The notes under the pieces: model-generated
The model's database searches: none
Seen by the model: the letters and a program-made list of their open reading frames with translations, nothing else
Told to the model about the DNA's origin: nothing
Translations under genes and position numbers: made by a program
Shown here: in pieces, positions 15,439 to 22,916 of the stretch
Position numbering within the stretch: position 1 is the first letter of the stretch
Layout of the letters: the number at the start of each line of letters is the position of its first letter
From: Anaerolineales bacterium UBA2200
Lineage (GTDB): Bacteria; Chloroflexota; Anaerolineae; UBA2200
Reading direction: 5' to 3'
Assembly: GCA_002327925.1 (NCBI GenBank)
Contig: DCVA01000002.1
Coordinates: 1-49,287 of the forward strand
DNA length: 49,287 bases

Positions 15439-16614
15439 TTGTCGCAACGAACCGTCCGTGCCGTTCCTATGCTCCTGCTGATCGTGATGGGACTGCTGAA
15501 CACAGGCTGCTCGCCCGCAGGCGCGGCCATTCCCAGCTCAATGCAGTCTCCTACGTCCACCACCCGGCCTCGGCAGCCGACGCCGAATGCCACGCCGTCG
15601 CCTGTCCAGTTACCCATCACCGTAACGGATGCGGCTGGACAGACTGTCATGCTAGACGAGGTGCCGGCACGTCTGGTGGTGGTCGGCCGCGGCCCCTACA
15701 TGGGACTGCATCTGCTCTACATGTTTCCCACTGCCTGGATCAAGCTCGTCGGCCTGGAGCAGAAGGGTTCGACTGCGGACGATTTCTTGCCACTCGTAGA
15801 CCCCGGCTGGACCCAGAAGACCATCCTGGCCACCGGTCCTGGCGTGGAGCAGATCGCTGCACTCAAGCCCGACCTGGTCATAACGAAAGGCATAGTTCCC
15901 GACACCCTCAGCAACGCGCTGGCCGAGGTGAACATCCCTTCGCTCTTCCTCAGTCCGGAAACTCCGGATCAGTTCTATCAGGATGTCATCAACCTGGGCG
16001 TGGTCCTGGGTCAGCCAGAGCGTGCCATGCAGATCATAGACTATTACCAGCAGCGACTCGACCGCATTCAGCAGCGACTGTCAGGCATCCCAGAAGACGA
16101 TAAACCTGACATACTACTCCTGCAGTACACGGAACGCGGTGGATCGTTGGCGATGAATGTGCCAGCCAAATCCTGGATGCAAACGATCCTGGTGCAGCTT
16201 GCAGGAGGTCACCCCGTTTGGCTGGAGTCGGCTGCCGCCACGGCCGGCTGGACCGTCGCGAACCTGGAGCAGATCGCCCTCTGGAATCCCGACAAGATCT
16301 TGCTGGTTCTCACGTACGATATGAATGCTCACGGTATCATCGCAGCATTGAGGGCGGATCCTGTGTGGAGCCAGCTCAGGGCGGTCCAGAATCGTGAGCT
16401 CTACGCCTTCCCGCTTGACCTGTACGACTGGGACAGTCCAGGCCCGCGCTGGATCCTGGGCGTGAACTGGCTGGCGACGCGCCTCTACCCCGACAGGTTC
16501 GCCGATATCGATATGAGCTCTGAGATCTACGACTTTTACGGCTACTTCTACGAAATGGACAGGGCTACTGTGAACGAGCACATCATGCCGTTGGTGCATC
16601 TGGATGTCCACTGA
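15439..16614 (+). CDS. Iron-siderophore/metal-chelate ABC transporter, substrate-binding lipoprotein
   Basis: 391 residues beginning at a TTG (15439) with GGAGGGGG just upstream. The signal peptide ends in the lipobox L-N-T-G-C with Cys24, followed by a Ser/Thr/Pro-rich linker to about residue 55. The FecB/BtuF-like fold follows (D-A-A-G-Q-T-V at 64-70, A-A-L-K-P-D-L-V, and a long helix joining the two lobes). It would capture a ferric siderophore, haem, cobalamin or another chelate outside the membrane. It overlaps the permease gene by 11 bases, so the three transport genes form an operon. Confidence 0.85.
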   Translation: MSQRTVRAVPMLLLIVMGLLNTGCSPAGAAIPSSMQSPTSTTRPRQPTPNATPSPVQLPITVTDAAGQTVMLDEVPARLVVVGRGPYMGLHLLYMFPTAWIKLVGLEQKGSTADDFLPLVDPGWTQKTILATGPGVEQIAALKPDLVITKGIVPDTLSNALAEVNIPSLFLSPETPDQFYQDVINLGVVLGQPERAMQIIDYYQQRLDRIQQRLSGIPEDDKPDILLLQYTERGGSLAMNVPAKSWMQTILVQLAGGHPVWLESAAATAGWTVANLEQIALWNPDKILLVLTYDMNAHGIIAALRADPVWSQLRAVQNRELYAFPLDLYDWDSPGPRWILGVNWLATRLYPDRFADIDMSSEIYDFYGYFYEMDRATVNEHIMPLVHLDVH

Positions 16615-17626
16615 TCCCGAGCTGCGGTTTCAGGAAGAGCAGCGCTCGACACGGAGGATGTGGGCCATTGCGGCCTGTGTTCTGCTCAGCCTGGCAGCTT
16701 CCTTCTTGCTGGGGCGCTACCCCTCACCTTACCTTACACCGCCGAGATCCATTCTCAGCGATCCCTTGGCGCGCAGTCTGGTGCTCAACCTGCGCGTTCC
16801 CAGGATACTGACTGCCTGTCTTCTCGGTATCGTGCTATCTGCTTCCGGAACGGTGTTTCAACTGGTGTTTCGCAACCCGCTGGTTGATGCGGGTTTCCTG
16901 GGCATCTCTCCGGGCGCGGCCTTCGGGGCCTCGCTGGCGATCGTGTTGGCGGACGGGAGACCGGCGACGGTGCAGGTCAGTGCCGCTGTCTTCGCTTTGA
17001 TGGGGCTGCTGAGCAGTACCTTCCTGGCCCGGCGCGCGCGCCTTGGGGACTGGACCCTGCGGCTGATCCTGGCCGGGATCGCCGTGTCCGCTCTCTACAC
17101 CTCAGGAACGGGCGTTCTCAAGTACCTCGCCGACCCCATTCGCCAGCTTCCCGACCTCACCTTCTGGATGCTGGGCGGGCTCTGGGCCATCACCTGGGCG
17201 GACCTTGTGCAGATACTCCCTGTGGTCGTGCCGTCGCTTGCTGTGATCTACATGATGCGCTGGCGTCTCAACCTGCTGTCCATGCGCGATGAGACAGCCT
17301 TCTCCCTGGGGGCAGCCCCCGGGCGCGAGCGGTTCGTTCTGCTCCTGGCGGCGGCATCCTCTGCCGCTGTCTTGGTCGCCAAATGCGGTCAGGTCGGTTG
17401 GGTTGGGCTGATCATTCCCCATATCGCACGGCGTTTGTTTGGCTCGGATGCCAGGCGCGTCGTGCCGGGCGGAATGCTCCTGGGGTGCCTGTTCGTCCTG
17501 TGGTGCGATGACGTGGCACGCACTCTGCTAACCGGGGAGATTCCTCTGGGCATCCTCACCTCCTTCGTCGGGGCGGCCTTCTTCCTGGCCATGCTCACCC
17601 GCCAACGCCTCGGTGCGCAACGATGA
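16604..17626 (+). CDS. FecCD-family ABC transporter permease
   Basis: A 340-residue polytopic membrane protein of the iron-siderophore/vitamin B12 permease family, with about nine helices. Typical features are L-R-V-P-R-I-L-T-A, G-T-V-F-Q-L-V-F-R-N-P-L at 82-93, G-F-L-G-I-S-P-G-A-A-F-G-A, and the ATPase-contact loop G-L-I-I-P-H-I-A-R-R. It starts inside the binding-protein gene and shares the ATGA overlap (17623-17626) with the ATPase gene. Confidence 0.9.
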   Translation: MSTDPELRFQEEQRSTRRMWAIAACVLLSLAASFLLGRYPSPYLTPPRSILSDPLARSLVLNLRVPRILTACLLGIVLSASGTVFQLVFRNPLVDAGFLGISPGAAFGASLAIVLADGRPATVQVSAAVFALMGLLSSTFLARRARLGDWTLRLILAGIAVSALYTSGTGVLKYLADPIRQLPDLTFWMLGGLWAITWADLVQILPVVVPSLAVIYMMRWRLNLLSMRDETAFSLGAAPGRERFVLLLAAASSAAVLVAKCGQVGWVGLIIPHIARRLFGSDARRVVPGGMLLGCLFVLWCDDVARTLLTGEIPLGILTSFVGAAFFLAMLTRQRLGAQR

Positions 17627-18402
17627 ACCCACAAACCGCAATTGCCCTGAGGAGTGTGTCGTTTGGCTACGATCCAGCCTCTCCCAACGTCCTGAACGCC
17701 CTTTCGGTCGAGATCCCGACCGGGCGGGTCACAGCACTCCTTGGGCCCAATGGTTCGGGCAAGACCACACTGCTCCATCTGATCCTGGGCCTGCTCCTCC
17801 CGACGCAAGGGGAGATTGTGCTGGCAGGCCGGCCAGCTTGCCAGTACTCCCGGCGCGAGGTGAGTCACTTGCTTGGTCTCGTGCCGCAGCAGGAGCAGGT
17901 CGTATTTGATATCAGCGTCGCCGATTATGTACTGCTGGGGCGCGCTCCGCACCTGGGGCTGCTGCAGCTCCCTTCCCAGGCCGACACGGCCATCGTTCTG
18001 GAGGCTCTGGCGGCCACGGGATTGACGCGTTTTCGCGACCGTACTGTACCCTCACTTAGCGGCGGGGAGAGACAACTGGCAACCATCGCCCGCGCCCTGG
18101 CACAGCGTCCTGGCATCTTCCTGCTCGATGAGCCAACGTCGCATCTGGACATCGGCAACCGGCGGCGGGTACTCGAGCTGATGCACGGACTGGTCAGCGA
18201 TTCCGGGACGGTGATCTTCACCACCAACGACCCGAACTCAGCCGCAGCGATTTGTCATCACGTCATCCTGATGCGCGAAGGCAGGATCCTGGCCGCCGGT
18301 TCAGTCAGTGACACCCTCACGGGCCCGGCCCTGAGCGCCACATATGGCGTCGAGGTCGAAGTGATCGATTTTCGTGGACGGCCCCTGGTGGTCATGCATT
18401 GA
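17623..18402 (+). CDS. ABC transporter ATP-binding protein (FecE type) with altered H-loop
   Basis: 259 residues. Walker A G-P-N-G-S-G-K-T-T lies at 41-49, the signature L-S-G-G-E-R-Q at 145-151, and Walker B F-L-L-D-E-P ends with Glu170. The switch His that normally follows strand 8 (T-H-D-P-N in relatives) is Asn202 here (F-T-T-N-D-P-N). The codon is AAC, one base from a His codon. This residue is usually needed for hydrolysis, so the change is notable. The gene is coupled to the permease by a 4-base overlap and is followed directly by the methyltransferase gene. Confidence 0.9.
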   Translation: MNPQTAIALRSVSFGYDPASPNVLNALSVEIPTGRVTALLGPNGSGKTTLLHLILGLLLPTQGEIVLAGRPACQYSRREVSHLLGLVPQQEQVVFDISVADYVLLGRAPHLGLLQLPSQADTAIVLEALAATGLTRFRDRTVPSLSGGERQLATIARALAQRPGIFLLDEPTSHLDIGNRRRVLELMHGLVSDSGTVIFTTNDPNSAAAICHHVILMREGRILAAGSVSDTLTGPALSATYGVEVEVIDFRGRPLVVMH

Positions 18403-18432
18403 GTGGCCGCCGCAAGAGCAGAGGAGATCAGC

Positions 18433-19284
18433 TTGGAGAAGATCACTGACTACGCCCGGCTGTGGCGCCAGCTCGCCGAAACGAAATCCAGGAGCTGGAC
18501 TGGCGAGAAGGGATCGGATCCACGTCAGGATCCCGACGCCTGGCGCGACAAGGCCCGCAGCTACTACGAGCACGTCCAACGCCGCTGGGTCCAGCCGGAC
18601 TCCAGTCGCGACTTGGTTGTACAGTGGCTGGACAGCCATCCTGGTTCCACCGTCCTGGATATAGGCGCCGGCCCGGGTGCGTGGACTGTGCTCATGGCCC
18701 AGCATGCGCGCGAGGTGACTGCCGTCGATCCGTCCGCGGCGATGCTGGAGGTACTGCGCGAGAACGCGGCGCACGCAGGGCTCTCCAACGTCCGCGTAAT
18801 CCATGCCCCCTGGCCCGAGGCCGAGGTGGACCCGGTCGACGCCTCACTGTGCTTCCACGCGATGTATGCTTCGCTCGACCTTCCAGCCTTCATCACCAGA
18901 ATGATCGCCGTCACCCGGTGCGCCTGTTTCCTGGGTCTGCGCGTCCCCACCCACGATGGACTGATGGCCCAGATATCCCGCCGCATCCGGGGGCACGACC
19001 ACGACAGCACCAACTTCCAAGTCGCCTACAACGTGCTGCTGCAGATGGGCATTTGCGCCAACGTGCTGATGGAAGACTCGGGACTGTGGCAGCCATGGAC
19101 CAGCCCGAATCTGGAAGAGGCGCTCCGCGATGTGAAGCGCCGCTTTGGACTACCCACCCACAGCGAGCACGACGGCTGGCTGACCGACCTGTTGCGCGAT
19201 AACCTCACCCTGCAGGATGGCACCTACGTCTGGCCTCGTGGAGTCAGGTCCGCTCTGGTCTACTGGGATGTGAACCAGCCGTAG
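18433..19284 (+). CDS. Class I SAM-dependent methyltransferase in the chelate-transport operon
   Basis: 283 residues from TTG 18433, which follows GAGGAG at 18421-18426 by 6 bases. A GTG at 18403, directly abutting the ATPase stop, is the alternative start and would add 10 residues. The SAM-binding motif I V-L-D-I-G-A-G-P-G-A-W-T lies at 74-85, and the acidic T-A-V-D-P-S of motif II follows. The position at the end of the binding protein-permease-ATPase operon suggests it acts on the imported chelate or on a metallophore. The substrate is not known. Confidence 0.75.
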   Translation: MEKITDYARLWRQLAETKSRSWTGEKGSDPRQDPDAWRDKARSYYEHVQRRWVQPDSSRDLVVQWLDSHPGSTVLDIGAGPGAWTVLMAQHAREVTAVDPSAAMLEVLRENAAHAGLSNVRVIHAPWPEAEVDPVDASLCFHAMYASLDLPAFITRMIAVTRCACFLGLRVPTHDGLMAQISRRIRGHDHDSTNFQVAYNVLLQMGICANVLMEDSGLWQPWTSPNLEEALRDVKRRFGLPTHSEHDGWLTDLLRDNLTLQDGTYVWPRGVRSALVYWDVNQP

Positions 19285-19369
19285 CGCTGCTTCCCACTAC
19301 ACCAATTGCCCAGCCAAGCCGTCAGGAGCGCGCAACCAGGCGCCCGTCGAACGCTAGGGGGGTTCGACC

Positions 19370-19398
19370 TTGCCCTGGCGACCCGAGTGCCGTAGAAT
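19370..19398 (+). promoter_or_regulatory. Candidate promoter before the GyrI-like gene
   Basis: TTGCCC (19370-19375) and TAGAAT (19393-19398) are spaced by 17 bases in the 180-base gap after the methyltransferase gene. Transcription would start about 60 bases before ATG 19465. Confidence 0.45.
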
Positions 19399-19464
19399 GA
19401 GATGGGGCTGGACCGTCCTGCCCCTGTTGCGAATCGCCCGCCATTGGCGAAAGGAGACGAGGCA

Positions 19465-19923
19465 ATGAGCTACCGCTGTGAGATGATGCGGCTACCCGAA
19501 CACCCGGCTCTCACCATCCGCAAACGGTCCGCTGCCACGAATCTGAACCAGTGCATCGGCGAGGCCCTTGATGCCATCGCGACCTACCTTGCCGGACTGG
19601 AAGAGCCAGCCGCCGGGCCTCCGTTTGTGGCCTACTTCAACCAGGACATGGCAGACTTCGAGCTGGAAATCGGCTTCCCCGTGACCCGCCCCCTGCCGGG
19701 TCAGGGCGACATTCTGGCTGGTCACGGTCCGTCCGGGCGCGCCGCCACGTGCCTCTACGTGGGCGGCTGGGACGGACTCGGAGGCGCCTACGACGAGCTC
19801 ACCAGGCGGGCAAGGGAAAAAGGCGTCGAGACCACCGGCCTTGCCTATGAGGTCTACCTCACAGGCCCGGATACGCCGCAGCCGGACCAGCAGACGCGCA
19901 TCATCTTTCCCGTGAAGGAGTAG
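19465..19923 (+). CDS. GyrI-like small-molecule-binding domain protein
   Basis: 152 residues forming a stand-alone GyrI-like/effector-binding domain. The N-terminal strand binds to the body through P-E-H-P-A-L-T-I-R-K-R, and the C-terminal half carries G-L-A-Y-E-V-Y-L-T-G-P-D-T and a final strand T-R-I-I-F-P-V. Family members bind hydrophobic cations or act as hydrolases on such compounds. ATG 19465 follows AAGGAGACGAGG. It precedes a GNAT gene by 35 bases, a pairing that would suit drug or metabolite handling, but that is inference. Confidence 0.75.
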   Translation: MSYRCEMMRLPEHPALTIRKRSAATNLNQCIGEALDAIATYLAGLEEPAAGPPFVAYFNQDMADFELEIGFPVTRPLPGQGDILAGHGPSGRAATCLYVGGWDGLGGAYDELTRRAREKGVETTGLAYEVYLTGPDTPQPDQQTRIIFPVKE

Positions 19924-19958
19924 CAACCCAACCACAATCGCTGGCATGGAGGTGCGCT

Positions 19959-20450
19959 GTGGAGCCTGCTTCTCTGACATTCGAGGAGATCGTGGAGACT
20001 GACCTCCCCGCTCTGACTGATGTGATGACCCGCGCTTTCGATGATGACGCCCAGCGCTATCTTGGTCAGCCTCACGGCGGCCCTCCCGGTTATGACAACG
20101 GCGACTTTTTCCGCACCTGGCTCTTCCCCTACAAGGAGAGCGTCGGGTACAAAATCCTGCGACAGGGTAAGATCATTGGCGCCTTCATTGTCTGGATCTT
20201 GCCAGGAGGCCACAACAATCTCGGCGCAATGTTCGTCGACCCGGTGTACCAGGACAAGGGCGTAGGCACACGCGCCTGGCACTTTGTCGAAGAGACTTAC
20301 CCGGATGCCCTGAGCCGGACCCTCGAGATGCCAGAGTGGTCCACTCGCAACCACGGATTCTACAAAAAGTTGGGCTTTTGCCGGGTTCCCCCGGAAGTGC
20401 AGAAACCTTCGGACGAGAGAATGATCCTCTACCGGAAGAAGAAGGCCTGA
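19959..20450 (+). CDS. GNAT-family N-acetyltransferase
   Basis: 163 residues from GTG 19959 behind GGAGGTG. The fold is a single GNAT domain. The acetyl-CoA loop is Y-Q-D-K-G-V-G-T-R-A-W near residue 96, after the strand G-A-M-F-V-D-P. The C-terminal motif H-G-F-Y-K-K-L-G-F is typical. The substrate is unknown. It is probably co-transcribed with the GyrI-like gene upstream. Confidence 0.8.
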   Translation: MEPASLTFEEIVETDLPALTDVMTRAFDDDAQRYLGQPHGGPPGYDNGDFFRTWLFPYKESVGYKILRQGKIIGAFIVWILPGGHNNLGAMFVDPVYQDKGVGTRAWHFVEETYPDALSRTLEMPEWSTRNHGFYKKLGFCRVPPEVQKPSDERMILYRKKKA

Positions 20451-20520
20451 GCCATCCATCATGCCAGGTACCGGGTTCGTATGAGGAACCACAGCCTGAC
20501 GTCAGGACCTGGGAGGTGCA

Positions 20521-21645
20521 ATGGTTTTGGGTCAAGAGCGCCGGCTTGAGCGTCCACTGGTCGCTCTGCTGCTCGTTGTATTGGCCCCTCTGTCGGGCCT
20601 GACTTCGTGCCGGTCAATCCCCAATCCGTACGGCCTGAAACGCGGCCCGTACTTGCAATTCGTCACTCCGGACACGGTCTGGGTGATCTGGGACACGAGA
20701 GAAGCAGAACCTAGTCGCGTGGAGTATGGCCCGAACGAAGCACTGGACTACATCGAGGAGGATAGCCGGCCCACAGTGCACCATGCCGTGTTGCTCGCTG
20801 GCCTGTCACCCTACCGAGTGTACCGATATCGAGTTGGCGATACTCCCGTGTTTTCCTTCCGAAGCGGCGCCGATCAAGCTCAGCAGCGGTTCCGGTTTGT
20901 TGTGGTGGGCGACACCCAAACGTACCACGACCGGCACAGGGCGATGATCGAAGAGATGCTCAAGGTCAACCCGGATTGGATGATCCATCTGGGTGACATG
21001 ACCGAGCATGGTGAGTCATCCGGCCAGTGGGACGACTTCTTCTCCATCGAAGCCCCCTTGCTCGCCACCACACCCTCCATTGCCACCATCGGTAACCACC
21101 AGCGTGACAGCATGAACTACTACGATGCCTACCATCTTCCCGGAAACGAGCACTGGTACAGCTATACCTACGGCAACGCACGCTTCGTCTGCCTGGAGGG
21201 CGACGGGTATCCTGCGGGAGCACCACCCTACACAGACGAAGAACTGGTATAGCTGGAAGGCGAGCTGGCCGCGAACACCCTGCCCTGGTTGTTCGTCGTC
21301 CAGCACAGGGCCATCTTCACCTCTGCAGCCGAGGATGCCATGGAGAAGGAGATGAGGGCGACCCTCGTACCTCTGCTGGAACGCTATAACGTGGACGTCT
21401 TTCTGAGTGGCCACAAGCACAACTATGAACGGCTGCTCGTCAATGGCATCACATACCTGGTCTCGGGCGGAGGGGGTGGTAGATTAACCGCCCTTGGCGC
21501 TCCGGATCCGAACAGTCAGAGGGCACTGCTCGCGCATCACTTCCTGCTAATTGAGGTGGACGGCGACCGGCTCACAGGTGCGGCCATTGACTACGGTGGC
21601 AACGTGATCGATTCCTGGGAGCTCACCTCAGGGGACGGATCATAG
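20521..21645 (+). pseudogene. Purple-acid-phosphatase-like metallophosphoesterase lipoprotein, interrupted by TAG
   Basis: One continuous frame of 374 codons is broken by TAG at 21250-21252. Before it come a lipoprotein signal with L-T-S-C (Cys30), a fibronectin-like N-domain (R-G-P-Y-L-Q-F), and metal motifs G-D-T-Q, H-L-G-D-M and G-N-H-Q. After it the same frame gives L-E-G-E-L-A-A-N, F-V-V-Q-H-R-A and the essential G-H-K-H-N-Y-E-R. The usual residue at the stop position in such proteins is Trp, so TGG to TAG is the simplest change. The first half alone lacks the last metal ligands and would be inactive. ATG 20521 follows GGGAGGTG. Confidence 0.8.
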
Positions 21646-21779
21646 CACGCGTCCTGCCCGCGGTCTATTTTGCCCGTCTCCAGTGTGATGATCATGCCAC
21701 CGGACTGTGATCGTTCGATCATACGTGCTTCTCGTGGAGGGCAAGCCCGATTCGGACTATGCGAACCTAGCCCTCACCC

Positions 21780-22889
21780 TCAATCGCGGGTGCCTTCCAT
21801 CACGTAGCGGGTCAGCTCGCCGACGCTGAGCGATTGCAGGCCCAGCCTGTCCACCGTGCGGCCCTTGCGCCAGTAGTCGGTCCTGTGCACAAAGCAGGCC
21901 AGGCGAATGATGCTGTCCATTCCACGCACGGAAACTCCATAGGCCTGTCCCAGCGATGCCATCGGCACGAGGCTCATCGGCACATCCTCAAAGATGTAGC
22001 GGTGGTTGAGGGTCTTGGGGGCCTTGATACCGTAGTAGCCCTCCTGGTTGTGGATGGCCTCGTTCAGGTCGGCGCCAGAGGCGTCATAAGCCCGCTTCAG
22101 CCACTCCAGACCGGTCTGGGCGCGAATGCCCAGCGACGCGGCCACGGTCACCCTCTCCCGGTCGAGCACCTCCAGCACCCGCCCTACCGATGGCGTGACC
22201 CCGTCAATGTAGAACTCGAACTCGCCACCGGTCGATTCGATGCGCCCCATGTTGAGCAGGATCAGTGCCGGGTGAAAGATGGCGCCCATATTGTTCAGCC
22301 CTGTGTGCAGCACGCTGGTACCGTCGATGAATTGCGGGTAGGCAGGAGCGAGCGCCTCCAGCACACGCGGCGTGAGCGGAGCGGGCAGAGCGGCCACGGG
22401 AACCGTGTCCTTGATGCGAAAGATGTGCGCCTGGGCAGGACCATCGGAACGGCTGGCGTAGATAAAGGTCTCCGCCTCTGCCAGGGCAATGTCCGCCTTG
22501 CAGTCGCTCTCGTCCAGCACCTTGCGCACCTCGATCGCGCCGCAGGTTCGGCCGGGATGCAGCACCACAACCTGACCATCACGCAGGTGAGGAGCGGCCA
22601 GGCGGGCAATGTCGGCATGGGCCGAGGAGGGCACCACCACCATCACCACCTGCGCCTTCTCCAGCGCCTCGCCCAGGTCGGAAGTGACGTGCCGGATCTT
22701 GCCAAATCCGGACGGTCCGCCATCATAACTCTCCAGCTCGATGCCGCCGCGCTGTCGAATGACCCTGATGTTCTCGTCCGTGCGGTTGAACAGCGTCACG
22801 GGAAAGCCCATCAGGGCCAGGTGAGCGGCCATCGCTTTGCCGCCGTGTCCGGCACCGATCACCGTATAGTTGGTCTTTTGCGTCTTCAT
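21780..22889 (-). CDS. Opine/octopine-type dehydrogenase family protein
   Basis: 369 residues. The N-terminal Rossmann domain has G-A-G-H-G-G at 12-17 (GxGxxG). The C-terminal helical domain matches the NAD/NADP octopine/nopaline dehydrogenase type (N-N-M-G-A-I-F-H-P near 217, with the catalytic-type His, and Y-G-I-K-A-P). These enzymes join or split an amino acid and a 2-oxoacid by reductive condensation. ATG 22889 lies 27 bases after the cobalamin-protein stop with GAGG upstream, so the two are one transcript. The substrate is likely a product or precursor of that mutase-like protein, which is inference. Confidence 0.8.
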   Translation of the reverse strand: MKTQKTNYTVIGAGHGGKAMAAHLALMGFPVTLFNRTDENIRVIRQRGGIELESYDGGPSGFGKIRHVTSDLGEALEKAQVVMVVVPSSAHADIARLAAPHLRDGQVVVLHPGRTCGAIEVRKVLDESDCKADIALAEAETFIYASRSDGPAQAHIFRIKDTVPVAALPAPLTPRVLEALAPAYPQFIDGTSVLHTGLNNMGAIFHPALILLNMGRIESTGGEFEFYIDGVTPSVGRVLEVLDRERVTVAASLGIRAQTGLEWLKRAYDASGADLNEAIHNQEGYYGIKAPKTLNHRYIFEDVPMSLVPMASLGQAYGVSVRGMDSIIRLACFVHRTDYWRKGRTVDRLGLQSLSVGELTRYVMEGTRD

Positions 22890-22916
22890 GTCTCTTCCTC
22901 CCGGGGGGTCGACCCC

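Noticed and set aside
21708..21721. TGATCG-TT-CGATCA inverted repeat after the phosphatase gene
   Set aside because: It is short, AT-poor, has no T-run, and lies in a 134-base convergent gap. I could not support an operator or terminator role.
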